NCBI GenBank assembly: GCA_041905405.1
Contig: JAYRLC010000001.1
Span: 62,001-126,000 of the forward strand
Direction: 5' to 3'
Origin: RAM1 sp041905405
Lineage (GTDB): Bacteria; Pseudomonadota; Gammaproteobacteria; Burkholderiales; Burkholderiaceae_C
Length of the DNA: 64,000 nt
Positions 54,559-63,548 of this stretch are shown here, piece after piece; position 1 is the stretch's first letter, and every line of letters begins with the position of its first letter. A program made the translations under genes and the position numbers. The notes under the pieces were generated by a model. That model was not told the origin of the DNA. It was given only the letters and a program-made list of their open reading frames with translations, and made no database searches.

Positions 54559-55092
54559 TCAGCAACTGGCGTTGCCGTCTCCTGCAATCCGGGCGCGGCC
54601 TGTGGAACTGATGCAGATCTTGCGCTGCCTTGCCGCCGGGATGGTTGCATCGCCAAACGTCAGGTTGGCCAAGTTCACGGTCTGACGACCCAGCGGGGTG
54701 AAGTTGAACCGAGCGTCAGCGCTGGTGATTGCATAGACGCCGCTCAACGGGGGCTGGACGCGCAGGAGGCGATCGCCAGCCGAGTAGTCCGCATCGGCAT
54801 CGCGGTTTTCGTAGATGAGCCAACCCGTTTCCCAGCCAGTGGTGGCACCGGTGCTGCAGGTGGGGGCTGCAGCCTCAGGGTCGTTGCTGCGGCAGATCGA
54901 AACTGTCGCGCCCCGTCGGATGGCTTCGCTGCGGGCCTGGCGCGTGTCGGCCAGGAAAGCATTGACGGCAGAAGCAACGTTGCCGGATTGGACCAGACCG
55001 GCGACCGATGGCGCAGCAAGCGAAACCAGCGTTGCCAGAATGGAAATTGTGACCAGCAGCTCTATGAGCGTGAAGCCTTGTGATTTCTTCAT
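54559..55092 (-). CDS. fimT: GspH/FimT-type pseudopilin (left operon, first gene)
   Basis: 177 residues from ATG 55092 (MKKSQGFTLIELLVTISILATL), with AGGTGG five bases upstream. Prepilin cleavage at QG|FTLIE, then the GspH domain with NAFLADTRQARSEAIRRGATVSICRS and a C-terminal cysteine pair (KICISSTGRARIAGDGNASC). FimT-type pseudopilins start the minor pilin complex and some bind DNA in natural transformation. The promoter is at 55195-55222. Confidence 0.92.
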   Translation of the reverse strand: MKKSQGFTLIELLVTISILATLVSLAAPSVAGLVQSGNVASAVNAFLADTRQARSEAIRRGATVSICRSNDPEAAAPTCSTGATTGWETGWLIYENRDADADYSAGDRLLRVQPPLSGVYAITSADARFNFTPLGRQTVNLANLTFGDATIPAARQRKICISSTGRARIAGDGNASC

Positions 55093-55194
55093 TTCGACCA
55101 CCTGAAAGGACATGGAAGGAGGGGTTTGCACCCCCGGCCTGCTCACCCTCCATAGCGCCCAGGTCGTTGCCTGGTTCGTTGATGAGTCGAAAGT

Positions 55195-55222
55195 AGTATA
55201 GTAAAAAAATGTAATCCGTAAA
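55195..55222 (-). promoter_or_regulatory. Sigma70-type promoter of the left pilus operon
   Basis: On the minus strand -35 TTTACG (55222-55217), 16-base spacer, -10 TATACT (55200-55195), about 103 bases before fimT. The region 55195-55268 is markedly AT-rich in this GC-rich genome. Confidence 0.6.
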
Positions 55223-55271
55223 TACTATTTCAGAAAATATTTGTGTATTTTTTGACGTAAATACTTAAGCC

Positions 55272-56378
55272 TCAAATCACAACCTGCTGGCGAAAGCGAG
55301 CCACCACGCGCAGATCCGGTTCAAGCAGGGTGCATGAGCGGATGTCCAGTACTGTCTTTTCATCCATTTTTTTGTAGGCGCCAATGTCCGCAATGCCTGG
55401 CCCGTGACCCAGCAGGCAGGGAGCCTGGTACAGCACGATTTCATCGGCCAGTCCTTGCTTTACGAGCGACCCGTTGAGCCCATGACCGGCTTCGACGTGC
55501 AGTTCGTTGATCTGGCGCCGGGCCAGATCCTTCAACATGGCGGACAGGTCCACCTTGCCTTCGGCGTCGGGTAGAACCGAAACTTGGGCGCCCCGGGCTT
55601 CCAGCTCGCGCTGACGTTCCGGGTCACTTTGGGCTGTGTAGATCCAGACTTGTCGTTCCAGACCGAAAAGTTTTGCGTCCGTCGGTGTTTGCAACCTGCT
55701 GTCCACCACAACCAGATGAGGCTGGCGGGGTGTCTGCACCATCCGGACGTCCAGACGGGGGTTATCCCGCAAGACGGTTCCAATGCCGGTCAGTACCGCG
55801 CATGCGCGGGCCCGCCACGCATGACCGTCTGCCCTGGATGCTTCTGAGGTGATCCACTGGCTGACGCCGTTCTCCAGGGCCGTCCGGCCGTCCAGCGAGG
55901 CCGCTACCTTTAACCGCACCCAAGGCGTTTTACGGGTCATGCGGCTGAAGAATCCGATATTGAGTTCACGGGTTTCATCAGCGCCAAGGCCCACTTCCAC
56001 TTCAATGCCAGCCGCAAGCAGGCGGGCAAACCCTTGACCCGCGACCAGGGGGTTAGGGTCTTCGGCAGAGGCCACCACCCTGCTGATCCCGGCCGCAATC
56101 AGCGCGTCGCAACACGGGCCTGTGCGTCCGTGGTGTGAGCACGGCTCCAGGGTGACATAGGCGGTTGCACCGCGAACGTCCAAGCCTTTCATGGTGGCAT
56201 CGCGCAAAGCCATGATTTCCGCATGCGGCCCGCCCGCCTGCTGGGTGTGTCCGCTCCCCAATACCATCCCCTCTCTGGCGATCACACATCCGACATGTGG
56301 ATTCGGGTTGGACAGGTAAAGGGCACGTTGGGCTTGCTGCTGCGCCAGCGGAAAGATTTCACGGTCAACGGTATTCAT
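55272..56378 (-). CDS. ribD: Bifunctional riboflavin deaminase/reductase RibD
   Basis: 368 residues. The N-terminal deaminase domain (1-145) has NPNPHVGCVIA, the zinc site GPHAEIMAL and EPCSHHGRTGPCCDALI. The C-terminal reductase (from about 150) has VRLKVAASLDGRTALENGVSQWITSEASRAD and later ELHVEAGHGLNGSLV. It performs two steps on the 2,5-diaminopyrimidine made from GTP. It stands alone between two divergent pilus operons, separated from ribE by 6.5 kb, which suggests the rib operon was split. Confidence 0.96.
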   Translation of the reverse strand: MNTVDREIFPLAQQQAQRALYLSNPNPHVGCVIAREGMVLGSGHTQQAGGPHAEIMALRDATMKGLDVRGATAYVTLEPCSHHGRTGPCCDALIAAGISRVVASAEDPNPLVAGQGFARLLAAGIEVEVGLGADETRELNIGFFSRMTRKTPWVRLKVAASLDGRTALENGVSQWITSEASRADGHAWRARACAVLTGIGTVLRDNPRLDVRMVQTPRQPHLVVVDSRLQTPTDAKLFGLERQVWIYTAQSDPERQRELEARGAQVSVLPDAEGKVDLSAMLKDLARRQINELHVEAGHGLNGSLVKQGLADEIVLYQAPCLLGHGPGIADIGAYKKMDEKTVLDIRSCTLLEPDLRVVARFRQQVVI

Positions 56379-56469
56379 CGGATGAGCATACTGCCGCTCA
56401 GCGGTGCTTCAGAGCCACTTGTCGGCCGGCAGGACAATGTGCAGGCCTTCCACCGGACACTCGCCTTCC

Positions 56470-57006
56470 ATGCGGAAACAGAAGGGCATCACCTTGGTGG
56501 AATTGCTGGTCGTCATGGCCATCATTGGCATTCTTGCGTCGATGGCACTGCCCAGCTTCCGAAGCATGCTGGTGCGTCGTGCCGCAACCAGTGCCGCGTC
56601 GGATCTCGCTTCGGACTTCCGGGTAGCCCGTAGCGAAGCCATCAAGCGCAGTTCCTTCGTGACCGCCTGCCGCTCGACCGATGGCGCTGCGTGCGCGACC
56701 ACTGGTGACTGGAGTGTGGGATGGATCGTGTTTCTGGACAGAAACGGCAACCAAAGTGTCGATGCCGGAGATGACCTGATCAAGGTTCAGGGCGCGCCCG
56801 CCAGCATCACCTCAATGGGACGCATAGGCGCTGCGTCGAGTACCCGTGCGACTTTCATGTACCAGCCGACCGGCCTGGCATTGAATGCATCGGAATCCTT
56901 TGTGGTGACTGCTGATGCGTCGTTGAAGGACGGAACACGGCTCGTCTGTGTCTCGGCGTTGGGGCGCATGCGCGTAGCTGCTGCTGGAGTGGCCGCATCA
57001 TGCTGA
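56470..57006 (+). CDS. fimT: GspH/FimT-type pseudopilin (right operon, first gene)
   Basis: 178 residues from ATG 56470 (MRKQKGITLVELLVVMAIIGIL). Upstream in-frame ATGs exist and the ribosome site is weak; this start places the prepilin site KG|ITLVE correctly. GspH-type head with SDFRVARSEAIKRSSFVTACRS and a cysteine near the end (LVCVSALGRMRVAAAGVAASC). It is the counterpart of the left-operon FimT. Divergent from ribD across 91 bases. Confidence 0.9.
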   Translation: MRKQKGITLVELLVVMAIIGILASMALPSFRSMLVRRAATSAASDLASDFRVARSEAIKRSSFVTACRSTDGAACATTGDWSVGWIVFLDRNGNQSVDAGDDLIKVQGAPASITSMGRIGAASSTRATFMYQPTGLALNASESFVVTADASLKDGTRLVCVSALGRMRVAAAGVAASC

Positions 57007-57557
57007 AGGGGAATGCGCTCAGGCCACAGTTCGGCGGCTCACTGCTGGAAGTGCTGGTATCCATTGTCATTGCTTCGATCGGCCTGCTGGGGCTGGCGGG
57101 AATCAATGCCGCGGCAGTGCGTTACGGCAAGCTGTCCCAGTACCGTGCCATCGCTGCCTTGCTGGCCAGCGACATCACCGAGCGCATGCGGGTCAATGGT
57201 GTGACGCCGGCAACACTCAACAGTTATTCATTCACCACGGATTACGCCGGGCAGTCGGGGGCCATTGCGGCTGCAAGCCCCGATTGCCAGTCATCAGGTA
57301 CTTCGTGTGACGCGACACAGATGGCTGCCGCTGATCTGGCAAGCTGGCGCCAATCAGTGCGCAATAGCCTGCCCTCGGGCTCAGTGCGGCTGGTCAGGGA
57401 TGTCACCACGGGGGCGTTTGATCTGTGGGTGATCTGGACGGACGCTGGCAATGAGCATATCCGCACAGGGGGTGATGCCATTGAATGCCCCTCGGGCCTG
57501 AACCTCACCGCCGCGGACAGCAATGTTCGCTGCATGTATTTCCGGTTGCTCATATGA
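57000..57557 (+). CDS. pilV: Minor pilin assembly protein PilV (right operon)
   Basis: 185 residues; the start overlaps the fimT end by seven bases. Prepilin site QFG|GSLLEVLVSIVIASIGLLGLAGI, then LLASDITERMRVNGVTPATLNSYS and DLASWRQSVRNSLPSGSVRL, matching PilV. The C terminus FDLWVIWTDAG parallels the left copy. Confidence 0.9.
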   Translation: MLKGNALRPQFGGSLLEVLVSIVIASIGLLGLAGINAAAVRYGKLSQYRAIAALLASDITERMRVNGVTPATLNSYSFTTDYAGQSGAIAAASPDCQSSGTSCDATQMAAADLASWRQSVRNSLPSGSVRLVRDVTTGAFDLWVIWTDAGNEHIRTGGDAIECPSGLNLTAADSNVRCMYFRLLI

Positions 57558-58456
57558 GTCGCTGTATCTATCGGGCGGGCCGCGCCCGTCCTATTCGCCA
57601 GAAGGGTGTCACGCTCATCGAGTTGATGGTGTCCATGGCGATCGGCCTGTTTGTGGTGGGGGCCGTTCTGGTCATGTATGTGGGCAGCGGTTCCACGTCC
57701 ACGCTGCAGACGCAGGTCAGCCAGATGACTGAGGACGCGCAGATCGGCTTCGCGCAACTCAGCAGGGACGTCCAGATGGCGGGTTATGCGGAGCCGCAGG
57801 GCAAGCGCGTGACAAGTGGCGTAGCGGTATTCGACAAACCCGCGATTCCCCGTCCTGTTTTTGGGTGCAGCACCGGGTTCTCGAACCCCACCGCAGCTGT
57901 GGACGTGGGAGGCACGGCGCCTACCTGCGGCACCGACACCGTAGCGGCAATCCAGGTCACTTACCAGGCAACGACCGCGACCGCACCTGTTTCCGGCAAC
58001 GTGCCGGTGGATTGTCAGGGCAATACCATCACCTTCACCGTTGACGGAACGTTCGGCAATATTTGGCTCACCAGCAACAGGTACTTCGTCTCAGGCGGCA
58101 ATCTTCAATGTGCCAGCCAGTCGGCCGCTGGTGCGTTGCCGATCGTGCAGGACGTGCAGGCCATGCAGGTCTGGTATGGGATTGCGCCGTTGTGGGCTGA
58201 GGGCGACAAGACGACCCGGCAACCGAGCTATTACATTCTGGCATCCGAGGCCGCTGCCGGCGATTGGGCCAAGGTTGTGAGCGTGCGCATTTGTCTTCTG
58301 ATGCGGACCGCGGAGCCTGTGTTCTCAAGCGAAGACGTCACCAATGGGCTGGCCAACTACAACGACTGTGGCAACCTCTCTCAAACACCCACGGATCGCC
58401 GGATGTACAGGGCGTTTTTTACGACCGTGGCGCTGCGCAATCGCATGGGGTTCTGA
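57554..58456 (+). CDS. pilW: Minor pilin assembly protein PilW (right operon)
   Basis: 300 residues from ATG 57554, overlapping the pilV stop (ATGA). Prepilin site RQKG|VTLIELMVSMAIGLFVVGAV, PilW head with VQDVQAMQVWYGI and VVSVRICLLMRTAEPVF. It is clearly related to the left PilW but differs through most of the head, so the two operons are not a recent identical duplication. Confidence 0.92.
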   Translation: MSRCIYRAGRARPIRQKGVTLIELMVSMAIGLFVVGAVLVMYVGSGSTSTLQTQVSQMTEDAQIGFAQLSRDVQMAGYAEPQGKRVTSGVAVFDKPAIPRPVFGCSTGFSNPTAAVDVGGTAPTCGTDTVAAIQVTYQATTATAPVSGNVPVDCQGNTITFTVDGTFGNIWLTSNRYFVSGGNLQCASQSAAGALPIVQDVQAMQVWYGIAPLWAEGDKTTRQPSYYILASEAAAGDWAKVVSVRICLLMRTAEPVFSSEDVTNGLANYNDCGNLSQTPTDRRMYRAFFTTVALRNRMGF

Positions 58457-59004
58457 TGCGTAAACACCCTATTTCTCTATCCCGTGCGGCCGCACAGCGT
58501 GGCACGACGTTGATTGTGGTGTTGATCATGCTGGTGGTGATTGGCCTGTCCGCAGCCAGTTCAATGCGCAATGCGACATCTGGTGAGCGCATCATCAACA
58601 ACCTGCGCCTGGAAAGCAACGCACAGCAGTATGCGGAAATGGCCCTGCGGTATTGCGAAGGGCAGATGGCGCTTCCTTCGGCGTCCCGGCCCGTTGGAGT
58701 TCTTCGGGACCCTCCGTCCACGACCGTGTCCACTGTTCTGTGGAGTCAGACAGCGACCTGGCTGGCCGGGGCTACAGATCCTCCGTATGCGTTGAATAGC
58801 AACATCTGGAGTAATGCTACGGATGGAAGCACCACGCCTTCCAAGGCGCCTGAGTGCCTGGTCGAGCGGGTCACCTACGCATCAGGTTCTACCACGCTGG
58901 TCATCACCGCCAGGGGCTTCAGCACAGGTTACTCAGCCGATTCGACGAATGGCACGACGCTATCGGGTTCTGTCGTCTGGCTGCAGTCCACGACAGGCAA
59001 TTAG
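58456..59004 (+). CDS. pilX: Minor pilin assembly protein PilX (right operon)
   Basis: 182 residues from ATG 58456, sharing one base with the pilW stop. The prepilin-like N terminus AAAQRGTTLIVVLIMLVVIGLSAASS lacks Glu5 as is usual for PilX. The helix continues NAQQYAEMALRYCEGQM, the same ALRYCE motif as the left copy. It is followed by pilY1 after 15 bases. Confidence 0.9.
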   Translation: MRKHPISLSRAAAQRGTTLIVVLIMLVVIGLSAASSMRNATSGERIINNLRLESNAQQYAEMALRYCEGQMALPSASRPVGVLRDPPSTTVSTVLWSQTATWLAGATDPPYALNSNIWSNATDGSTTPSKAPECLVERVTYASGSTTLVITARGFSTGYSADSTNGTTLSGSVVWLQSTTGN

Positions 59005-59019
59005 TGAAAGGGATCGTTC

Positions 59020-62000
59020 ATGCGCACGCCAATTTCCGGGTCTGACTTTCGTTCGGCGCTGATCCTGCCGCTACTGACGTCTTTGCTGATGGCATCTGTC
59101 TCGGCCTGGGCGCAGGCGCCGGCGCAAAAGCCTTTGCTCAGCCGTGACGGCGGCAACGTCAAACCCAACGTACTTCTGAACCTTGACGAGTCGGGCTCCA
59201 TGGCTTACCAGTACATGCCGGAGCGTCAGTTCAAGGTCGCGACCTACACGGTCAACTTCCCGGACGATGACGGTCTGATCATGCATCCGTCGGATCCGCG
59301 GCAGTACTCTGGTACTCACAAGGGAACGGTACTGGGCAACACGGGCGACTCGAGCAACGTGTTCCAGCGACAAATGCGTTCACCCGATGTGAACATGATC
59401 TACTACAACCCGGAGGTGAGGTACAAGCCATGGATCAAGGCGGACGGTACTCGCATGGCCAATGCGAGCTTTACGGCCGTCCGATTCGACCCGATCAATA
59501 CGACGTCCCCCAACACTGCAAATCTTTCGACGGTTGGTAACGTCAATACAACCTGGTGCACGGCGGCAGACTCGGCCGGGACGACGACTTGCAACTCGGC
59601 GAACCGGTCGTACAACCCAGCTATTTACTACCGACTGCAGAAAACGTCGGGCGTCTTCAAAAACCCCAACACGGCCAGCAACTATGACTTTTTCAACCTG
59701 AATGCGGGGACCGCGCTCACAACATTCACGAAGTATCCCAATCGAACCGATTGCCTGCTGGCCGCGTGCACCCGCGCCGAAGAGCAGCAGAATTTTGCCA
59801 ACTGGTTCCAGTACTACCGGTCGCGTCTACTTTTGGCACAGGCTGCCATACCGGAAGCGTTTGTGGGGATGGACAACAAATTCCGGCTGGGCTGGGGGCG
59901 GATTCATAAAGGCTCAAGTACGGTCGACGGTGTGTCAACGCACATCGTGGAGCAGGGGGTCCGCGACTACAACCAGACGCAGACGACGGCGCTCGTCGAC
60001 TGGATCCGTGACCAGGAACTGATCGGCGGCACACCACTGCGGCAGGCAGTCTACGGCGTGGGTCAGTATTTCATGCGCAACGACAACCGTGGTCCCTGGT
60101 CGGACGACCCGGCCAATAACAGCAGCGCACCCCACAAGACATGCCGCCGTTCCTATCAGGTGCTGGTCACGGACGGCTACTGGAACGATACCAATGCGCC
60201 TTTGACACTCCCTAATCTTGGAAACGTGGATGGTGCTGACGGTACGACCATCACCGGTGTTGGGGGGCGTACGTTCAAGTACACGGCAGTTCGCCCTTAT
60301 CGGGATAGTGAAAGCAATACATTGGCTGATGTTGCGTTGTACTTCTGGAAGAGTGACCTGCGCGCGGGGACTTCAGGTATAGACAACAAGGTCCAACCTA
60401 CGGCGGATGACCCGTCTTTCTGGCAAGCGATGACCCTCTTCACGGTCAGTCTTGGTCTGCGTGGACAACTGGATCCAGCCGTGGATCTGCCGGCGTTGAC
60501 TTCAGGCTCTAAATCCTGGGGAACCGACAAGATCGACGATCTCTGGCACGCCGCAGTGAATACACGTGGTGAGTATTTCACTGCCAGCAATCCCGGGGAG
60601 TTGACGGCTGCGCTGCGCTCTGCCATTTCCCGCGCCTCCGAGCGCGAACTGCTGGAGGCAGGCGTTGCGACGGCCGCCACGGTTCTGGAAGCTGGCAACC
60701 GCAAGTACATTCCGCGCTACAAGACAGCCGCCTGGACGGGTGACGTTGAGGCCTTTGTGCTGGACGCGCTGGGCCAGACCGGTGCAAAGGTTTGGGGCGC
60801 CAAGGACAAGTTGCCTGCCTGGAACCTGCGAAACATCGTGACAATGGACCCGGCGCTCACGGTGCCCCGGGTGCAGTTCAACTGGTCCAACCTTAGTGTT
60901 GCCGGCAAGACGTCTCTGGGGCTGTTGAACACCGGAACCTTGACTGATTTCATTCGGGGAGACCGTTCAAACGAAGGGCCCTCGGGCTATCGCGAGCGCG
61001 AATCCATTCTGGGTGATTTCATCAATACCAATCCGGTATTCGCCAAGGACGCTTCTGATTCAGCCAATGCAAATATTCCGACTGTGGGCAGCAGCTACGG
61101 CGCATACGTGAACGGCGTCAAGAAAACCAGGTTTGGAGTGCTTTATGTCGGTGGCAACGACGGCATGTTGCATGCCTTCAAGGAGACGCGCGGCGCCAGC
61201 CCGTCGGAAGACGGCAAGGAGATATTTGCCTACGTTCCCCGAGCCGTCTACCCCAACCTGGCCAATCTTGCGTCCCGAACATACGGCACGACGGATAACT
61301 ATCACACCTATTTTGTGGATGGGCCATTGCGTGATGTCGATGTGTACCTCACGTCTGGCACAACGGGTTGGCGGAACTATCTCTTCGGCTCTCTAGGGGC
61401 CGGTGGGCGTGGTGTGTATGCCTTGGACATCACGGACCCAACAGCGTTGGGAACGAACACGATCCGGTGGGAGGTGAACTCCCTGTCCGAATCGGAGTTG
61501 GGTCATGTACTTTTTCCGGTTGAAGCAGGCGTACTGCCTAACGGAAAGTGGGTTGCAGTCTTCGGAAATGGCTATGGCGGAGCCAGCGGCAAGGCTTTTC
61601 TGTTTGTCGTGGACGTGGCAACAGGTGCGGTTCAGAAGCTGGCAGTGGCCCCTACCGTTTCAAACAATGGATTGGGCGGTGTTGCAGTTCTCAAGAACGA
61701 ATCCGGCCAGATCGTGAATCTTTATGCCGGGGATTTGCAGGGCAAGCTATGGAAGTTTGAGTATTCCAGTGCGGCTGCCAGTGGCTTTGCCATCGCCAAC
61801 GGTGGCGCCGCCATGGCCAGCGCCACCACATCCAGTGGAACGGTTCAATCGATCATTCAGCCGCCCGTGCTGTTTGATCACAGCCAGGGCGGCAAGATCG
61901 TCGTGTTCGGGTCGGGCAAGCTCATTACCGAAGCGGATGCCGACTCCAGCACGGTTCAGACGATGTACGGCATACGGGACAAGCAGCCGGAAGCACTGAC

Positions 62001-62634
62001 GATGCCGTTCACGCGCAGCAACCTCGTCGAACGGACGATTTCAACGTTCGGCGGAACCGGCGGCGCTTCGGGAAGCACGTTCTTCAACATCAGTGGACCG
62101 ACCATCGATTGGGAGAACAAGCGAGGCTGGTTTATTGATCTGGCGGTTACAGGATATCCGGGTTTGCGCACCGTCTATCCGCCGCAAAAGGCTGATGCGC
62201 GCTTTGTGCTGTTCAGTACCGTGTCACCCGCGCAAAATATTGCGCCCTGCGAGAATGCTTCCGGCAGGGGCGCGAACTTCCTGTATCCCGTGGAAACCGG
62301 CAGTTGCTCAGCATCCGCTGTGTTTGATACCAACGGGGACGGGGTCGTCGATTCGTCCGACCAGGCCAGTTGCGGTTATGAGAGCAACGCGGATGGCGTG
62401 GACGCCATCCTTACGGGCTCGACCGTCGGGGAGATCAGTATCCAGAACACCACAGGCCAGGTCAGGGCGACGCTGCCGCAGCCGCCACCGCCCCCGCCTG
62501 AGCCTGAGCCCAATTGCTCCAGCACGCCGCCCGTGCCGCCGCCCGGAGAAACATGTGACCCGCCGCATCCCCCGGTCTCGCCGGCAACGGTTGACCGGAC
62601 CTGGCGTCGTATCATCAACCCGCCAATCCGGTGA
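59020..62634 (+). CDS. pilY1: PilY1-type type IV pilus tip adhesin (right operon)
   Basis: 1204 residues. An N-terminal signal (LILPLLTSLLMASVSAWA) precedes KPNVLLNLDESGSMAYQYMP, a MIDAS motif DESGS of a von Willebrand A-like part. The C-terminal propeller has VLYVGGNDGMLHAFKETRG, ITDPTALGTNTIRWEV and VAVFGNGYGGASGKAFLFVVDV. The calcium loop DTNGDGVVDSSDQ is the same as in the left copy, then a Pro-rich end (PPPPPPEPEPN) with cysteines. The VWA-like half is only loosely similar to the left copy, so the two tips may bind different targets. Confidence 0.93.
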   Translation: MRTPISGSDFRSALILPLLTSLLMASVSAWAQAPAQKPLLSRDGGNVKPNVLLNLDESGSMAYQYMPERQFKVATYTVNFPDDDGLIMHPSDPRQYSGTHKGTVLGNTGDSSNVFQRQMRSPDVNMIYYNPEVRYKPWIKADGTRMANASFTAVRFDPINTTSPNTANLSTVGNVNTTWCTAADSAGTTTCNSANRSYNPAIYYRLQKTSGVFKNPNTASNYDFFNLNAGTALTTFTKYPNRTDCLLAACTRAEEQQNFANWFQYYRSRLLLAQAAIPEAFVGMDNKFRLGWGRIHKGSSTVDGVSTHIVEQGVRDYNQTQTTALVDWIRDQELIGGTPLRQAVYGVGQYFMRNDNRGPWSDDPANNSSAPHKTCRRSYQVLVTDGYWNDTNAPLTLPNLGNVDGADGTTITGVGGRTFKYTAVRPYRDSESNTLADVALYFWKSDLRAGTSGIDNKVQPTADDPSFWQAMTLFTVSLGLRGQLDPAVDLPALTSGSKSWGTDKIDDLWHAAVNTRGEYFTASNPGELTAALRSAISRASERELLEAGVATAATVLEAGNRKYIPRYKTAAWTGDVEAFVLDALGQTGAKVWGAKDKLPAWNLRNIVTMDPALTVPRVQFNWSNLSVAGKTSLGLLNTGTLTDFIRGDRSNEGPSGYRERESILGDFINTNPVFAKDASDSANANIPTVGSSYGAYVNGVKKTRFGVLYVGGNDGMLHAFKETRGASPSEDGKEIFAYVPRAVYPNLANLASRTYGTTDNYHTYFVDGPLRDVDVYLTSGTTGWRNYLFGSLGAGGRGVYALDITDPTALGTNTIRWEVNSLSESELGHVLFPVEAGVLPNGKWVAVFGNGYGGASGKAFLFVVDVATGAVQKLAVAPTVSNNGLGGVAVLKNESGQIVNLYAGDLQGKLWKFEYSSAAASGFAIANGGAAMASATTSSGTVQSIIQPPVLFDHSQGGKIVVFGSGKLITEADADSSTVQTMYGIRDKQPEALTMPFTRSNLVERTISTFGGTGGASGSTFFNISGPTIDWENKRGWFIDLAVTGYPGLRTVYPPQKADARFVLFSTVSPAQNIAPCENASGRGANFLYPVETGSCSASAVFDTNGDGVVDSSDQASCGYESNADGVDAILTGSTVGEISIQNTTGQVRATLPQPPPPPPEPEPNCSSTPPVPPPGETCDPPHPPVSPATVDRTWRRIINPPIR

Positions 62635-62654
62635 AACAGGTGCGAGGAACAACG

Positions 62655-63077
62655 ATGCGGATACTCAGGAACAAGGGGTTCACACTGATCGAACTGATGA
62701 TCGTTGTGGTGATTGTGGGAATCCTTGCAGCGGTTGCGTTGCCCGCCTACACCAGTTACATGGCCAAGGGCAAGCGGGCGGATGCCCGGGCCACGTTGCT
62801 GGAGGGGGCGCAATTCATGGAGCGCTTGTACTCAGCCCGCAGTACCTACAACGACAACCTGGGAGTTACTTTTCCCCAGCGGCTCAAAGTGAGCCCCGCA
62901 GGTGCACCGGCAGGCTCAGTCAACTACAACGTGTCCGTCACGTGGGCTTCTGGCACGGGATTTACGCTGGTGGCGACTCCCATACAGGCCGATGACTGCG
63001 GCGCGCTGCAGTTGACGAGTACGGGTGTGAAGACCCGGCAGGGCACAGGCCTTTCCGATGCTGACTGCTGGAAGTAA
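62655..63077 (+). CDS. pilE: Type IV pilin-like protein PilE (right operon)
   Basis: 140 residues from ATG 62655, with GAGGAA upstream. Prepilin site RNKG|FTLIELMIVVVIVGILAAVALPAYTSYMAKGKRADARATLL, a short head and a cysteine pair (DDCGA and DADCWK). It ends in CWK like the left copy. Last gene of the right pilus operon and convergent with nrdR after 14 bases. Confidence 0.92.
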   Translation: MRILRNKGFTLIELMIVVVIVGILAAVALPAYTSYMAKGKRADARATLLEGAQFMERLYSARSTYNDNLGVTFPQRLKVSPAGAPAGSVNYNVSVTWASGTGFTLVATPIQADDCGALQLTSTGVKTRQGTGLSDADCWK

Positions 63078-63091
63078 ACCGGAAGCAGGCT

Positions 63092-63541
63092 TCAGCGCCT
63101 TACTTCGTCCACCAGGGTCTTGAACTCGTCGATATCCTCAAAGCTGCGATAGACGCTGGCAAAGCGCACATAGGCGACCTTGTCCAGCTTCTTGAGCTCA
63201 CGCATGACCAGTTCGCCGATGCGTGTGGACGGGATTTCCCGGATCCCCAGGTTGAGCAGCTTCTCTTCGATGCGCTCGATGGCGCTGTCGATCTGCTCCG
63301 TGCTGACGGGGCGCTTTCGCAGCGCCAGGTTCATGGATGCCAGCAGCTTGCCGCGTTCGAATTCAATGCGGCGGCCATCCTTCTTGACGACGGCCGGAAA
63401 GTTCACGTCCGGCCGCTCATAGGTGGTGAAACGCTTTTCGCAGGCGCCGCATTGACGGCGCCGGCGGATGAAGTCCCCGTCCTCGGACACGCGCGTCTCG
63501 ACCACCTGGGTCTCGGCATGGCTGCAGAACGGGCATTTCAT
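63092..63541 (-). CDS. nrdR: Transcriptional repressor NrdR
   Basis: 149 residues. The N-terminal zinc ribbon is MKCPFCSHAETQVVETR...RRQCGACEKRFTTYER (four cysteines, residues 3-34) and the ATP-cone domain is at about 49-139. NrdR senses ATP/dATP and represses ribonucleotide reductase genes by binding NrdR boxes. It lies seven bases after glyA on the same strand, the usual glyA-nrdR-ribD context. Confidence 0.97.
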   Translation of the reverse strand: MKCPFCSHAETQVVETRVSEDGDFIRRRRQCGACEKRFTTYERPDVNFPAVVKKDGRRIEFERGKLLASMNLALRKRPVSTEQIDSAIERIEEKLLNLGIREIPSTRIGELVMRELKKLDKVAYVRFASVYRSFEDIDEFKTLVDEVRR

Positions 63542-63548
63542 GTCTGGC

